Part shown: positions 25,495 to 34,231 of the stretch, piece by piece
How positions within the stretch are numbered: the first letter of the stretch is position 1
Layout of the letters: every line of letters begins with the position of its first letter
Source: Aestuariivita sp049276915
GTDB lineage: Bacteria; Pseudomonadota; Alphaproteobacteria; Rhodobacterales; Rhodobacteraceae
Direction of reading: 5' to 3'
DNA: 64,000 bases
Assembly: GCF_049276915.1 (NCBI RefSeq)
Contig: NZ_JBASXK010000051.1
Coordinates: forward strand, 1 to 64,000
The notes under the pieces: generated by a model
Databases searched by the model: none
What the model was told of the DNA's origin: nothing
Seen by the model: only the letters and a program-made list of their open reading frames with translations
Translations under genes and position numbers: made by a program

Positions 25495-26049
25495 TCAGGG
25501 CGACAGCCATTGCCCGGACCAGCCGTTTGCGGCTTCAAAAACCGCGCGGCGATGCTGCGTACCCAGTTCCAGCAGATCGATCCGGGCAATCGCGCAGACC
25601 AGCACGGCGAAATCCTCTGGCCGACCAAGCACCGTGTATTCAAACGGGGCTGCAATCGGCGCGCCCACCGCCGGGCTTTTGCCATAGGCCTGCCGCGATC
25701 CCTCCGGTACCCGGGCCCACCTGTCGGCGACAGCATCACCCGTCAGCACATGGACCTGCACATAAAGCCGGATCTGCAAGTCGACCTTGGGATCCCAGAC
25801 ATGCAACTGCGCGCGCGGATTGTGTCGCACCGCAGCCAGTTTTGCCGAGGATGGATCGGTATGCACCTCGGCCCAACCCTCCGCCCGGTTTGCCGCGCGC
25901 AAAACCACCGTGCGCGCCTCGGGCCAGCCCTCGGGCGAAACAGTGGCCAGCACCGGATGGCGCGCGCCAGCCCGTCGATCCGCCACACCACGCGACAGCC
26001 TTTGCCAGCCGTGATCCAGAAAGGCCCGCAGATCGCCTGCCTCATTCAT
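25495..26049 (-). CDS. PNPOx-fold FMN-binding protein
   Basis: 184 residues, pyridoxamine 5'-phosphate oxidase-like split barrel. PVLATVSPEGWPEARTVVLRAA is the FMN-binding start of the fold, with HTDPSSAKLAAVRHNPRAQLHVWDP following. It lacks the obvious C-terminal PNPOx signature, so it is better called a PNPOx-like flavoprotein than PdxH. Overlaps the start of the lipocalin-like gene's end by 8 bases on the same strand, so it may be the last gene of that operon. Confidence 0.8.
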   Translation of the reverse strand: MNEAGDLRAFLDHGWQRLSRGVADRRAGARHPVLATVSPEGWPEARTVVLRAANRAEGWAEVHTDPSSAKLAAVRHNPRAQLHVWDPKVDLQIRLYVQVHVLTGDAVADRWARVPEGSRQAYGKSPAVGAPIAAPFEYTVLGRPEDFAVLVCAIARIDLLELGTQHRRAVFEAANGWSGQWLSP

Positions 26050-27094
26050 ATCCCGTCATCTCCAGATATCCCCGCCCCTCATGGCTGCCCTTGATGGTCA
26101 CCGGCCCTTCCCAATAGGGCAAGGACACGGCCATCCAAGCCTGAGGAAACGCAGCCTCGACCGTTACATCCACCCCCTTGTCAGGCAATTTCACCTGCCA
26201 GCGGGTCGGCACGCTGCGCCCGGCCACCTCGGTCTGTGTCAAAGGCTCTGCACGAAAGGCCCCGTCGGGAAAAGCCGTGGCGGTGCCATCCGGCGCGATC
26301 CATGTGGCCGAGGAAAAAAACGTGCCATCGGTTTGGCGCAACAGAAAACCCATCATCTTATCGCCACTGTCAAAGGACAGCGAGAACCAGTCCCACCCCG
26401 ATTGATTGTCCGACAAAGGTTGCGAGGACCACTCTCGATCCAGCCATGCCGACCCGGTCACCGGCACGTCCTTGTCACCCAGACTGAGAACGCCGCTGAC
26501 TTCAAAGAACGGTTGCGAATAATAATAGCTTGCCTGCCCCTCAGCCGATTTCACGGAAAAACCGCCAGCGCCGTGAAACACCAGCGGTCCCTGCGCCTTC
26601 AGATCCAGATCATAACGAAACTCCGGCCCCGAGGCGCTCAGGCGCATGGTGTCGAAATCCGGCCCCGCCATCTCCCAGTCATCAATACAGGCGCGAAACG
26701 GTGCGACCTCGACACCTGCCTGTCCGATCCCGCCCCGTGCCAGACGCTCGGCAACATAATGGGCATTGGGGGTGGTCACGGCCGCATGGGCGAACCAGAT
26801 CTGCGGATCCTCCCATCCTTGCCGCGTCTCCGGTGCCAGCGCCGAGCGGAACAGCGTCCATTGCACACCGTAAAGCGCGCCATCCGGCCCGCTCAGATTT
26901 GCCGTGAGATACCACCATTCAATGCGATACTCCGGATGCGCGCCGTGATCGGCCGGAAACTCGAACTGCGGATCAGGCTGCGGGATGGCAAAACCCTCGG
27001 CATCGCTGCCAAGCCCGGCAAAGCCCTGCGTGATGCCCTGCACAGGCATCAGCATCAGTATCAGCAAGATAAATGCGAAAGGTCTAACGCTCAT
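26042..27094 (-). CDS. AttH-like lipocalin-fold protein (CrtC/AttH family)
   Basis: 350 residues with an N-terminal hydrophobic signal segment (FAFILLILMLMPVQG). The repeated double-lipocalin fold of the AttH/CrtC family shows as HPEYRIEWWYLTANL, GVQWTLFR and SAWLDREWSSQPL with DWFSLSFDSGDKMM. Related proteins include carotenoid 1,2-hydratase and AttH of AttEFGH. The ATG at 27094 overlaps the FtsX gene stop (ATGAGCGTTAG), so the three genes 30136-26042 form one operon. Probably a periplasmic partner of the ABC system; not a carotenoid enzyme by context. Confidence 0.8.
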   Translation of the reverse strand: MSVRPFAFILLILMLMPVQGITQGFAGLGSDAEGFAIPQPDPQFEFPADHGAHPEYRIEWWYLTANLSGPDGALYGVQWTLFRSALAPETRQGWEDPQIWFAHAAVTTPNAHYVAERLARGGIGQAGVEVAPFRACIDDWEMAGPDFDTMRLSASGPEFRYDLDLKAQGPLVFHGAGGFSVKSAEGQASYYYSQPFFEVSGVLSLGDKDVPVTGSAWLDREWSSQPLSDNQSGWDWFSLSFDSGDKMMGFLLRQTDGTFFSSATWIAPDGTATAFPDGAFRAEPLTQTEVAGRSVPTRWQVKLPDKGVDVTVEAAFPQAWMAVSLPYWEGPVTIKGSHEGRGYLEMTGYE

Positions 27095-29483
27095 TGGCAA
27101 ACACCTTCAGCAAATCCCCCGGTGGCGTATGCGCGAGCCGGATCGCGGGCCACAACGCCGCCAACGCCGCCGCACCCAGCGCGAACACTCCCAACCGGGC
27201 ATAATCCAGCGGAAACAGGAACATCGGCAGTTTCCAACCAAACGCCTCTACATTCACGATGGCCAGCAACACCCAGGCCAGAGCCAGCCCCAATGGCATG
27301 GCCAGAACCGTGGTGAAAACCGCCAGAACCGTCGCACGGAGCAACTCGAGCCGACCCAGCCGCGCCCGCGTCACGCCCAGCGCCCAGACCGGAGCCAGTT
27401 GCGGCACCCGGATCGCCGCCAGCGTGAGCAGGCTCATCAGAATGGCAAAACCCGCCACCGCCAGCGTCAGGATGTTCAGCGCGCCGGTCACCGTAAAGGT
27501 GCGCTCGAACACCTCGATCGAAAACGCCTTGATCTGCGCCTGATTGATGATGCTGCCCTCTTGCATCCCATACTCGTCTATCAGCGCCCGCCTGAGCGCG
27601 TCCGGATCATCGCTGCGCAGGCCAAACCGTGTCGCCATGCGCTCGGGGAACAGGTCGGCATACACCGCCTCTGACACCACGGCCTGCCCGATCGGATTGC
27701 CATAATCAGCCACGATCCCGACCACCGGCAAGACCAGATCCGGCCCCACCGCCAACTGATCCCCGATCCAGAGCCCACCGCGCCGGGCAAGCTGTTCGTT
27801 GATGATCACCGCCTCACCCGCGCCGACCATGTCCCAGACAGGCTCCTGGCTTGCCAGGAACCGCCAGTTTTCACGATAGGTGGGCCCGACCCGCGCCCCG
27901 AACAAATCCGCAGGCAGGCCCGCCAGCCGCGTCTCGACGGACTGTACCGGCAGCACTTCGCGTGCGCGGGTGGCCAGAAAGGCCTCCAGAACCGGGCTTT
28001 CTTCAGCACGTTCGACCGTGACAAACAACTCAGGGGCCAGCCTCTGATCCAGAAACCCGATAAAGGTCAGCCGGAAACTCGACACCATGGTCGACACGCC
28101 AACATTGGCCGCAATCGCCAGCAACAAGGCCATCAGCGCAAGGCTCATGCCCGGGAGTTGCTGGCGCGTATCGGCCCAGAACCATTGCCAGACCACATGG
28201 CGCGCACGCCCCTCGGCCAGAGACAAAGCCCAGCGCAGCACCAAAGGCAGCGCCAGCGCGGCACCGGTCAACAAGCAGGCCAAGAGCGCGAACCCGCCAG
28301 CCAGACCATTGCCCCACAGCGCAAACGCGCCAGCCCCCGAAAGAAGCGCGCCTGCAACAGCGCCCAGCCGCAGAGCGCCCGACCCCGAGGCCATCACCCA
28401 GGCACGCGGCCGCGCGCTGGCCAGAAGCGGCATGCGCGAGATCTGCCAAAGAGCACTGGCCGACGCAACAGCCGTGCCGATCAGCGCAATCGCATAGCCC
28501 GAGGCCCACCACGACGGCCGCAACCGGATCGAACCCGCCACATCCGCACCGTAAAGGCCGCGCAGGGTTGCCGCCACATCCGGCAACAACAGAGCGGCAA
28601 TCAGATAGCCAAGGATCACCCCAACCGTACCTGCCACCAGCGCCAGAACCAGCAACTCAGCCACCATCAGCCAGACCAGATGGCGCAACGGCATGCCCAG
28701 CGCGCGCAGGGTGCGCACCATGCCCCGACGCTGCTCGAACGCCAGACCAATCGCGCCGTGCACGATGAAAATCCCAACGGCAAAACTGAGAAAGGCAAAG
28801 GCCGTCAGGTTGAGATGAAAGCTGTCGGTCAAGCGGCTGACATCGCTCACTGCTTGCGCTGCGCGCCGCGTCAGATCCGGGGCAAGCACATCAAGCGGGC
28901 GCAAGCCCATGGGCTGACGATCGGACAGGATCATCCGCGTCAAGAGCTCGGGCCGATCCAGCAAACGCTGCGCCGTGCCGATATCTGTGATCGCCAGACC
29001 CGGCGCGATGCCCGGATCAATGCGCACGGCCATCTCGACCGCCCCCTCCAGTCGCGCAGCGGTTTCGCCATCCGCAAACAGGATGCCGTCCGACAGAAAA
29101 GTGGGCAGATCGCCGCCGCTGTCCATTCTCACCGGCGACAAGCCCCCCGGCGTCGTCAGAGGGTCCAGCCCAAGCACCCGCACGCTGCCCCCGTCCAAAA
29201 GCACACGCCCCTCCAGAACCGGCGAGACCTGCCAGCCCGCGCGGCGCAGATCAATGTAGCGCGCCTGCGGGATCGTCTCGCCCACGCGGGGCACCAGATG
29301 GTCAAACCGCCCCTCGCCAAGTGTTTCGGCAGCCGCGTCATAGCTGGCGCGCGCCTCGGCATTTATCGCCTGAACGCCCGACCACAGAGCAGTGGCCAGC
29401 GCCAGACCGGCAATCAGCGTGAACAGCTGCAAGGGATTGCGCCGCCAATGCGACCAGAGCGCGGACAGACCCGCGCCCGTCAT
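27084..29483 (-). CDS. FtsX-like ABC permease (AttFG type)
   Basis: 799 residues with a first membrane segment (LFTIAGLALATALWSG-like) near residues 18-35 and two four-helix FtsX/MacB-type sets separated by large periplasmic domains. A fused AttF-AttG-like architecture fits the length. Not a substrate-translocating channel in most FtsX systems but a mechanotransmission or lipoprotein-release type. The start overlaps the ATPase stop by 4 bases. Confidence 0.85.
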   Translation of the reverse strand: MTGAGLSALWSHWRRNPLQLFTLIAGLALATALWSGVQAINAEARASYDAAAETLGEGRFDHLVPRVGETIPQARYIDLRRAGWQVSPVLEGRVLLDGGSVRVLGLDPLTTPGGLSPVRMDSGGDLPTFLSDGILFADGETAARLEGAVEMAVRIDPGIAPGLAITDIGTAQRLLDRPELLTRMILSDRQPMGLRPLDVLAPDLTRRAAQAVSDVSRLTDSFHLNLTAFAFLSFAVGIFIVHGAIGLAFEQRRGMVRTLRALGMPLRHLVWLMVAELLVLALVAGTVGVILGYLIAALLLPDVAATLRGLYGADVAGSIRLRPSWWASGYAIALIGTAVASASALWQISRMPLLASARPRAWVMASGSGALRLGAVAGALLSGAGAFALWGNGLAGGFALLACLLTGAALALPLVLRWALSLAEGRARHVVWQWFWADTRQQLPGMSLALMALLLAIAANVGVSTMVSSFRLTFIGFLDQRLAPELFVTVERAEESPVLEAFLATRAREVLPVQSVETRLAGLPADLFGARVGPTYRENWRFLASQEPVWDMVGAGEAVIINEQLARRGGLWIGDQLAVGPDLVLPVVGIVADYGNPIGQAVVSEAVYADLFPERMATRFGLRSDDPDALRRALIDEYGMQEGSIINQAQIKAFSIEVFERTFTVTGALNILTLAVAGFAILMSLLTLAAIRVPQLAPVWALGVTRARLGRLELLRATVLAVFTTVLAMPLGLALAWVLLAIVNVEAFGWKLPMFLFPLDYARLGVFALGAAALAALWPAIRLAHTPPGDLLKVFANER

Positions 29484-30136
29484 GCCAGCTGACCCTGGCT
29501 CAGATGCACCACACGCCCCATCCGCGCGGCCACGCTAGCCGAATGCGTCACAACCATCAGGGCCGCACCGGTCTGTGCCACCAGCCCAAGCATCTGATCC
29601 AGCACCTCCGAGGCGGTGGCCTCATCCAGATTCCCGGTCGGCTCGTCCGCCAGCACCAACCGGGGCCGCGCCATCAGCGTACGCGCAATGGCAGCCCTTT
29701 GCTGCTGACCGCCCGAAAGTGCCTCGGGGTATTTGTGCAGATGTTCCGCCAGACCCAAGGCACCGGCCAGATCTGAAACCCGCGTCGGATCATTGACCCC
29801 AGCAAGACGCGCCTGAAATGCGATGTTGGCCGCGACATCCAGCGAGGGGATCAGGTTGAACTGCTGAAAGATCACGCCAACCTCGCGCCGGCGCAGATCG
29901 GCCCGGCCCTGGTCGTCCAGCCCGGTGATATCGCGCCCGTCCAGACGGATATGCCCGCTGTCTGCACTGTCCAGACCGCCCACCAGATGCAGCAAAGTGC
30001 TTTTGCCCGATCCGGATTCCCCGGTCAGCGCCAGCGTCTCTCCTGCATCCAGTTGCAGATCGACCCCGCGCAGGACCGGCACAGGGCCATCGGCCCCATC
30101 ATAGGATTTCATCAGGTTTTCGATCTGCAACAGCAT
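29480..30136 (-). CDS. ABC ATPase of LolD/MacB type
   Basis: 218 residues. Walker A GESGSGKSTLL, Q-loop VIFQQFNLIPSLDV, signature ALSGGQQQRAAIART, Walker B RLVLADEPTGNLDEA, then H-loop MVVTHS. The sequence is the usual LolD/MacB-like ATPase that partners FtsX permeases. First gene of the AttEFGH-like trio. Its role could be export or extraction of a lipid-like compound. Confidence 0.92.
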   Translation of the reverse strand: MLLQIENLMKSYDGADGPVPVLRGVDLQLDAGETLALTGESGSGKSTLLHLVGGLDSADSGHIRLDGRDITGLDDQGRADLRRREVGVIFQQFNLIPSLDVAANIAFQARLAGVNDPTRVSDLAGALGLAEHLHKYPEALSGGQQQRAAIARTLMARPRLVLADEPTGNLDEATASEVLDQMLGLVAQTGAALMVVTHSASVAARMGRVVHLSQGQLA

Positions 30137-30199
30137 GGCGTGTCAGCTATCACAATCCGGCAAAAGGGAAAGGGACATGCGGCAATCCGGCAGGACCCT

Positions 30200-30982
30200 T
30201 CAGAGCGGAATGACCTCGCCCGCGCCCACATGCGGTGTGCCAAGCGCCGCATGAAACGCCGCCATGTATTCGAACTCGACACAATGCATGGGCAACAGCA
30301 ACTCGGGTGCCATGCGGCGAAAATAGTCGATCGTGGCTTCGATCGGCGGATCCTCGGCAGCCATCAGGTGAAAGCCGCCGATCACGGCGCGCAGCGGCAG
30401 GCCCGTGACGGCCATGGCATGCTCGCAGATGTTGCAGATGTTGCAGATTCCCGCATGCGCGCATCCGCTGACAATCACGACACCCGTCGGGATCTCGAAG
30501 GCAAGGGCGGTGTCATCAGGCATCGGATCGTCGAAAAACGCGCCCCTCTCGAACGGGGTTACCCGCGGGATTTCGCCCAGAAACCACGCGCCAGGCATCA
30601 TCTGTGTCGCTGTCGTTTCGGTCTGGATGTCGAAATCATCAGACAGAACCTGATGAATGCGCGCGTAATCGGCGTGTATGGTCTTGTCGTCGGTGTCCAG
30701 AACAGCGGTCAGGATACGCGGGTGCAGGATCAGCCGTTTCCTGTCGGTGACCTGATGATGCAACAAGCCTCGCGTGTGATCACGGTGAAAATGCGACAGC
30801 GCGATCATGTTGACCGTGTCGAGATCAATTTCCGCAATCGCGGCATTGCGCTGCCATATATCCGAGAACCCGGTATCGAACAGGATCGTCTGATCGCCAT
30901 AACCGATCAGCGCGGAAAAGCCCCATTCGGCCTGCCACACCATCCCCGTCGCGAGGTTTTCGCACAGAATACGGATCTCCAT
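30200..30982 (-). CDS. MBL-fold metallohydrolase, C-P lyase linked
   Basis: 260 residues, metallo-beta-lactamase fold with LSHFHRDHTRG (HxHxDH metal motif) and a GCAHAGI motif. The latter is a mark of the MJ0296/dihydropterin-ribosyl-phosphate family rather than of PhnP. Same strand, 39 bases after phnM, so probably cotranscribed with the phn operon. A 9-base tandem repeat (30425-30448) gives Cys-Asn-Ile-Cys-Asn-Ile-Cys right after the motif, about three extra residues. PhnP, the cyclic phosphodiesterase after PhnJ, is missing here, so this is a candidate functional replacement (inference). Confidence 0.8.
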   Translation of the reverse strand: MEIRILCENLATGMVWQAEWGFSALIGYGDQTILFDTGFSDIWQRNAAIAEIDLDTVNMIALSHFHRDHTRGLLHHQVTDRKRLILHPRILTAVLDTDDKTIHADYARIHQVLSDDFDIQTETTATQMMPGAWFLGEIPRVTPFERGAFFDDPMPDDTALAFEIPTGVVIVSGCAHAGICNICNICEHAMAVTGLPLRAVIGGFHLMAAEDPPIEATIDYFRRMAPELLLPMHCVEFEYMAAFHAALGTPHVGAGEVIPL

Positions 30983-31021
30983 ACGGGCAGCCTGGCGCGC
31001 TTTCCAGCCTGTGCCCAGCGC

Positions 31022-32161
31022 TCAACTCACGCGGCGGCCATGACACCAGACCGAACGCACCACTGGCATCTGACCGATGCGCGCCACGCGCACCAGATCG
31101 GCATACATCCCTTCGGCGATCCGACCCCGATCCGTCAGCCTTGTTGCCTGCGCAGGGGCGGCCGTAACCGTCGCCAGGCCACGCGGTAAATCCCCCCAGA
31201 GATCCGCCAGCAGAAATGCCCCGGTCAGCAAGGCCGATGGCACATAGTCAGAGGACAGAATGTCCAGCAACCCGGCCTCGGCCAGTTCATGCGCGGCCAC
31301 ATTGCCCGAATGCGACCCGCCCCGGATCAGATTGGGCGCGCCCATCATAACCGCAATACCGTGATCCTGACAGGCTACAGCGGCTTCCTGCGTAGTCGGG
31401 AATTCCGCCAGGCGGATCCCATGGGACGCAGACACATCCACCTGCCCGCGCGTGGTATCATCATGGCTTGCCAGGATCGCTCCGAGCCGCGCGGCCTCGG
31501 TCACGGCGACCGCCTCGTGGCGCTCTCCATGCTGATCGCGCAGGGTCTTGAGGTTCTCCACATGGGCTTCGAACTCGGCGTCGGTCAGGTTGTTCTTGCC
31601 CTGCACATAAAGCTTCAGCTTGGAGAGATCGCGAAACTGCCGTTGCCCCGGCGTGTGATCCATCAGGCTGACCAGACCAACGCGGTCCTCGGCCGTGAAC
31701 TCGGCCAGTTCCTCTTCCAGAGTTTCCGAGCACAGCTCGGCACGCAGATGCAGGTAATGTGAAATCTTCAACGCCCCGCTCTTGCGCATCTCCATCAACT
31801 CGGAGGCCAGAGGGCGCGCATATTTCAGATAGCGCCCCTTGCCCGATGGGATCGATCCGACCCGCATCGCGTCAAACACCGTGGTGATCCCCACGCTGGC
31901 CAATTCCCCGTCATGGGCCAGAATGGCCGGCCCATGGGGCCAGTCCACGCGCGGGCGCGGCTGGATGTGACGCTCAAGATTGTCGGTATGCAGCTCGATC
32001 AGACCAGGGATGAGCAGATCACCCTCCATATCCAACGCGCCGGGTGCCTGCGTAGGCCCGTCGGATATCTCGACAATCCGTCCATCGCGCATGACAAGCG
32101 TGCCAAAGCGCAGTTCGTCCTCCAGAACCAGCCTGGCATTTGTAATCAGGGTGTCTTGCAC
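31022..32161 (-). CDS. phnM: PhnM, phosphonate triphosphate diphosphatase
   Basis: 379 residues, amidohydrolase fold. PGLIELHTDNLERHIQPRPRVDWP with the metal-binding His-Thr-Asp motif, TAEDRVGLVSLMDHTPGQRQF and SSDYVPSALLTGAFLLAD are marks of PhnM. It removes pyrophosphate from alpha-D-ribose-1-methylphosphonate-5-triphosphate, making the PhnJ substrate. 30 bases after phnN on the same strand. Confidence 0.95.
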   Translation of the reverse strand: MQDTLITNARLVLEDELRFGTLVMRDGRIVEISDGPTQAPGALDMEGDLLIPGLIELHTDNLERHIQPRPRVDWPHGPAILAHDGELASVGITTVFDAMRVGSIPSGKGRYLKYARPLASELMEMRKSGALKISHYLHLRAELCSETLEEELAEFTAEDRVGLVSLMDHTPGQRQFRDLSKLKLYVQGKNNLTDAEFEAHVENLKTLRDQHGERHEAVAVTEAARLGAILASHDDTTRGQVDVSASHGIRLAEFPTTQEAAVACQDHGIAVMMGAPNLIRGGSHSGNVAAHELAEAGLLDILSSDYVPSALLTGAFLLADLWGDLPRGLATVTAAPAQATRLTDRGRIAEGMYADLVRVARIGQMPVVRSVWCHGRRVS

Positions 32162-32191
32162 GTCGGGTCACCTTTCAAAGGGTCAACTGTT

Positions 32192-32737
32192 TCAGACCTG
32201 CTCGGGATCAAGCGCGGCGAGGCAAGCGGCCACGCTCTGCTCAAGTGAGCCGGAGTTGTCGATATGGGTTACACTCAAGGACGCCGACAGTGGCGGTGCC
32301 ACGCGGGCGATACGCGCGGCGATATCATCAGGTGTTTCGCGCCCGCGCCGGGCCAGCCGCATGGCACGAATGTCATCGCTGGCGGTGATGTTGAACACGT
32401 GCAGGCCCCCAAAAGCCACCGCCGCCACCGGCAAAACCGAGCGAGACAGGTTGACCATCGCGTCCCGCCCTTCAGCAAGCCGCGCGTGCAGCGAGGACGG
32501 GATGCCATAGCGCAGACCATGCGCCTGCCAGTGCAGCGCGAATGCGCCCTCCTTCAGACGTGCCGCGAACTCGGCCTCGCTGACGCTTTCAAACGGTTCG
32601 CCCTCGGGATCGCTGGGCCGCGTGATCACCCGCTGCACCCGGTAGATGTCAGGGCGCGCCTGGGCCAGCGCGGCCATGACAGTGTCCTTGCCCGCCCCTG
32701 ACGGACCAACCACCGCAATCAGGCGTCCCCATCTCAT
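32192..32737 (-). CDS. phnN: PhnN, ribose 1,5-bisphosphokinase
   Basis: 181 residues, guanylate-kinase-like P-loop kinase. Walker A GPSGAGKDTVM, RVITRPSDPEGEPFESVSE and FALHWQAHGLRYGIP are typical of PhnN, which turns ribose 1,5-bisphosphate into PRPP at the end of the C-P lyase route. The ATG overlaps the phnL stop (ATGA at 32734-32737). Confidence 0.94.
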   Translation of the reverse strand: MRWGRLIAVVGPSGAGKDTVMAALAQARPDIYRVQRVITRPSDPEGEPFESVSEAEFAARLKEGAFALHWQAHGLRYGIPSSLHARLAEGRDAMVNLSRSVLPVAAVAFGGLHVFNITASDDIRAMRLARRGRETPDDIAARIARVAPPLSASLSVTHIDNSGSLEQSVAACLAALDPEQV

Positions 32738-33420
32738 GCCGCCATCCCCGGAGTAAAACGGGTTACATCGATTTCTCGGTCAGCCACCCGGTCGCGCGCG
32801 GCCTCGTCATGAAAAATCCCAACAATGGCCGTCCCGCGGGCCTTGGCTTCTTCGATCAGGCCCAGCACAGTTTCACGGTTGGTCGCATCAAGACTCGCCG
32901 TCGGTTCATCCAGAAGCATTGCCGGATAGGGATGCGCAAAGCCCCGGGCAATGTTGACGCGCTGCTGCTCTCCGCCCGAAAAGGTCGTCGGTGACAGCGC
33001 CCAGAGCGTGCGCGGAATACGCAATCGCTCCAGCAGATCACGCGCACGCGCCAGCGCCACTTGGCGCTCGATCGCCACCGCCAGCAGCGGTTCGGCCACC
33101 ACCTCAAGGGTCGGCACGCGGGGCACCACGCGCAGAAACTGGCTGACATAACCCAGCCTGTCGCGGCGCAACGCCAGAACATCGCGCGGTTCCGCCCCCA
33201 CCAACTCAACCCCGGCGATTTTGACCGACCCGGAATCGGCCAGGTAGTTTCCATAAATCATCCGCATGAGCGTAGATTTCCCCGCCCCCGACTGACCGGT
33301 CAGCGCGACACATTCGCCCGCGGCCACATCGAAACTTGCCCCCGCCATCACCTGAATTCGTGCACCGCCCTGATTGTGCAGGGTAAAGCTCTTGGAGAGG
33401 TTCTCGATCTGGATCATCAT
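32734..33420 (-). CDS. phnL: PhnL, C-P lyase system ATP-binding protein
   Basis: 228 residues, ABC-type ATPase. Walker A GQSGAGKSTLMRMIYGNYL, signature TFSGGEQQRVNIARG, Walker B AMLLDEPTASLDA. Needed with PhnG-H-I for the nucleoside phosphonate synthesis step. The start at 33420 (ATG ATG) has AAGGGA upstream; the longer frame to 33516 overlaps phnK. Confidence 0.94.
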   Translation of the reverse strand: MMIQIENLSKSFTLHNQGGARIQVMAGASFDVAAGECVALTGQSGAGKSTLMRMIYGNYLADSGSVKIAGVELVGAEPRDVLALRRDRLGYVSQFLRVVPRVPTLEVVAEPLLAVAIERQVALARARDLLERLRIPRTLWALSPTTFSGGEQQRVNIARGFAHPYPAMLLDEPTASLDATNRETVLGLIEEAKARGTAIVGIFHDEAARDRVADREIDVTRFTPGMAA

Positions 33421-33460
33421 ATTTAATCCCTTGTGAGTAAACGCTGGCTTCGACGAAGCC

Positions 33461-34231
33461 TCAGACATGCAGAACCGAAGACACCAGCAGTTGCGAATAG
33501 GCATGCTGCGGATCATCCAGAACCTGATCCGTCAGACCGGCCTCGACGACGTGGCCACCCTTCATCACCATGATGCGATGGGCCAGCAACCGCACCACGG
33601 CAAGATCATGTGTCACGATGATCGCCGACAATCCCATCTCGCGCACCAGCCCGCGCAACAGATCCAGCAATCGCGCCTGCACGCTCACATCCAGACCACC
33701 CGTGGGTTCATCCATGAACACCAATCGCGGCCCTGTCACCAGATTGCGCGCGATCTGCAACCGCTGTTGCATCCCCCCCGAGAAGGACGATGGGCGATCA
33801 TCCACCCGGTCCTGGCTGATCTCGACCCGGCCCAGCCAGTCTGTCGCGCTTTCGCGGATCTCGCCATAGTGACGCGCACCCACCGCCATCAGCCGTTCGC
33901 CGACATTGCCCCCGGCGCTGACGGACATGCGCAGACCATCGCGCGGGTTCTGATGCACAAAGGCCCAATCCGTGCGGCCGAGCATCCTGCGTTCCGGCTC
34001 GCTTAACGTCAGCGTGTCGCGCAGACCCTGCCCGCGCATGTCATAGAGCACCTGTCCGCTATCGGGGGCCAGATGTCCGGCCAGACAACTCAGCAAGGTC
34101 GACTTGCCCGACCCACTCTCGCCGACGATGCCCATCACCTCTCCGGGATAGAGATCAAAGCCGATATCGCTGCAACCGATTCGGCCGCCGTAGGTTTTGG
34201 TGATCTCGCGGACCGACAGTAACGGGGTCAT
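33461..34231 (-). CDS. phnK: PhnK, C-P lyase complex ATP-binding protein
   Basis: 256 residues, ABC-type ATPase that docks on the PhnGHIJ core. Walker A GESGSGKSTLLSCLAGH, signature SFSGGMQQRLQIARN, Walker B RLVFMDEPTGGLD. The start at 34231 overlaps the phnJ stop (ATGA). About 40 bases to phnL. Confidence 0.94.
   Translation of the reverse strand: MTPLLSVREITKTYGGRIGCSDIGFDLYPGEVMGIVGESGSGKSTLLSCLAGHLAPDSGQVLYDMRGQGLRDTLTLSEPERRMLGRTDWAFVHQNPRDGLRMSVSAGGNVGERLMAVGARHYGEIRESATDWLGRVEISQDRVDDRPSSFSGGMQQRLQIARNLVTGPRLVFMDEPTGGLDVSVQARLLDLLRGLVREMGLSAIIVTHDLAVVRLLAHRIMVMKGGHVVEAGLTDQVLDDPQHAYSQLLVSSVLHV

Noticed and set aside
30200..30982. Naming the MBL-fold gene phnP
   Set aside because: Motifs match a different MBL branch; only position supports the role.
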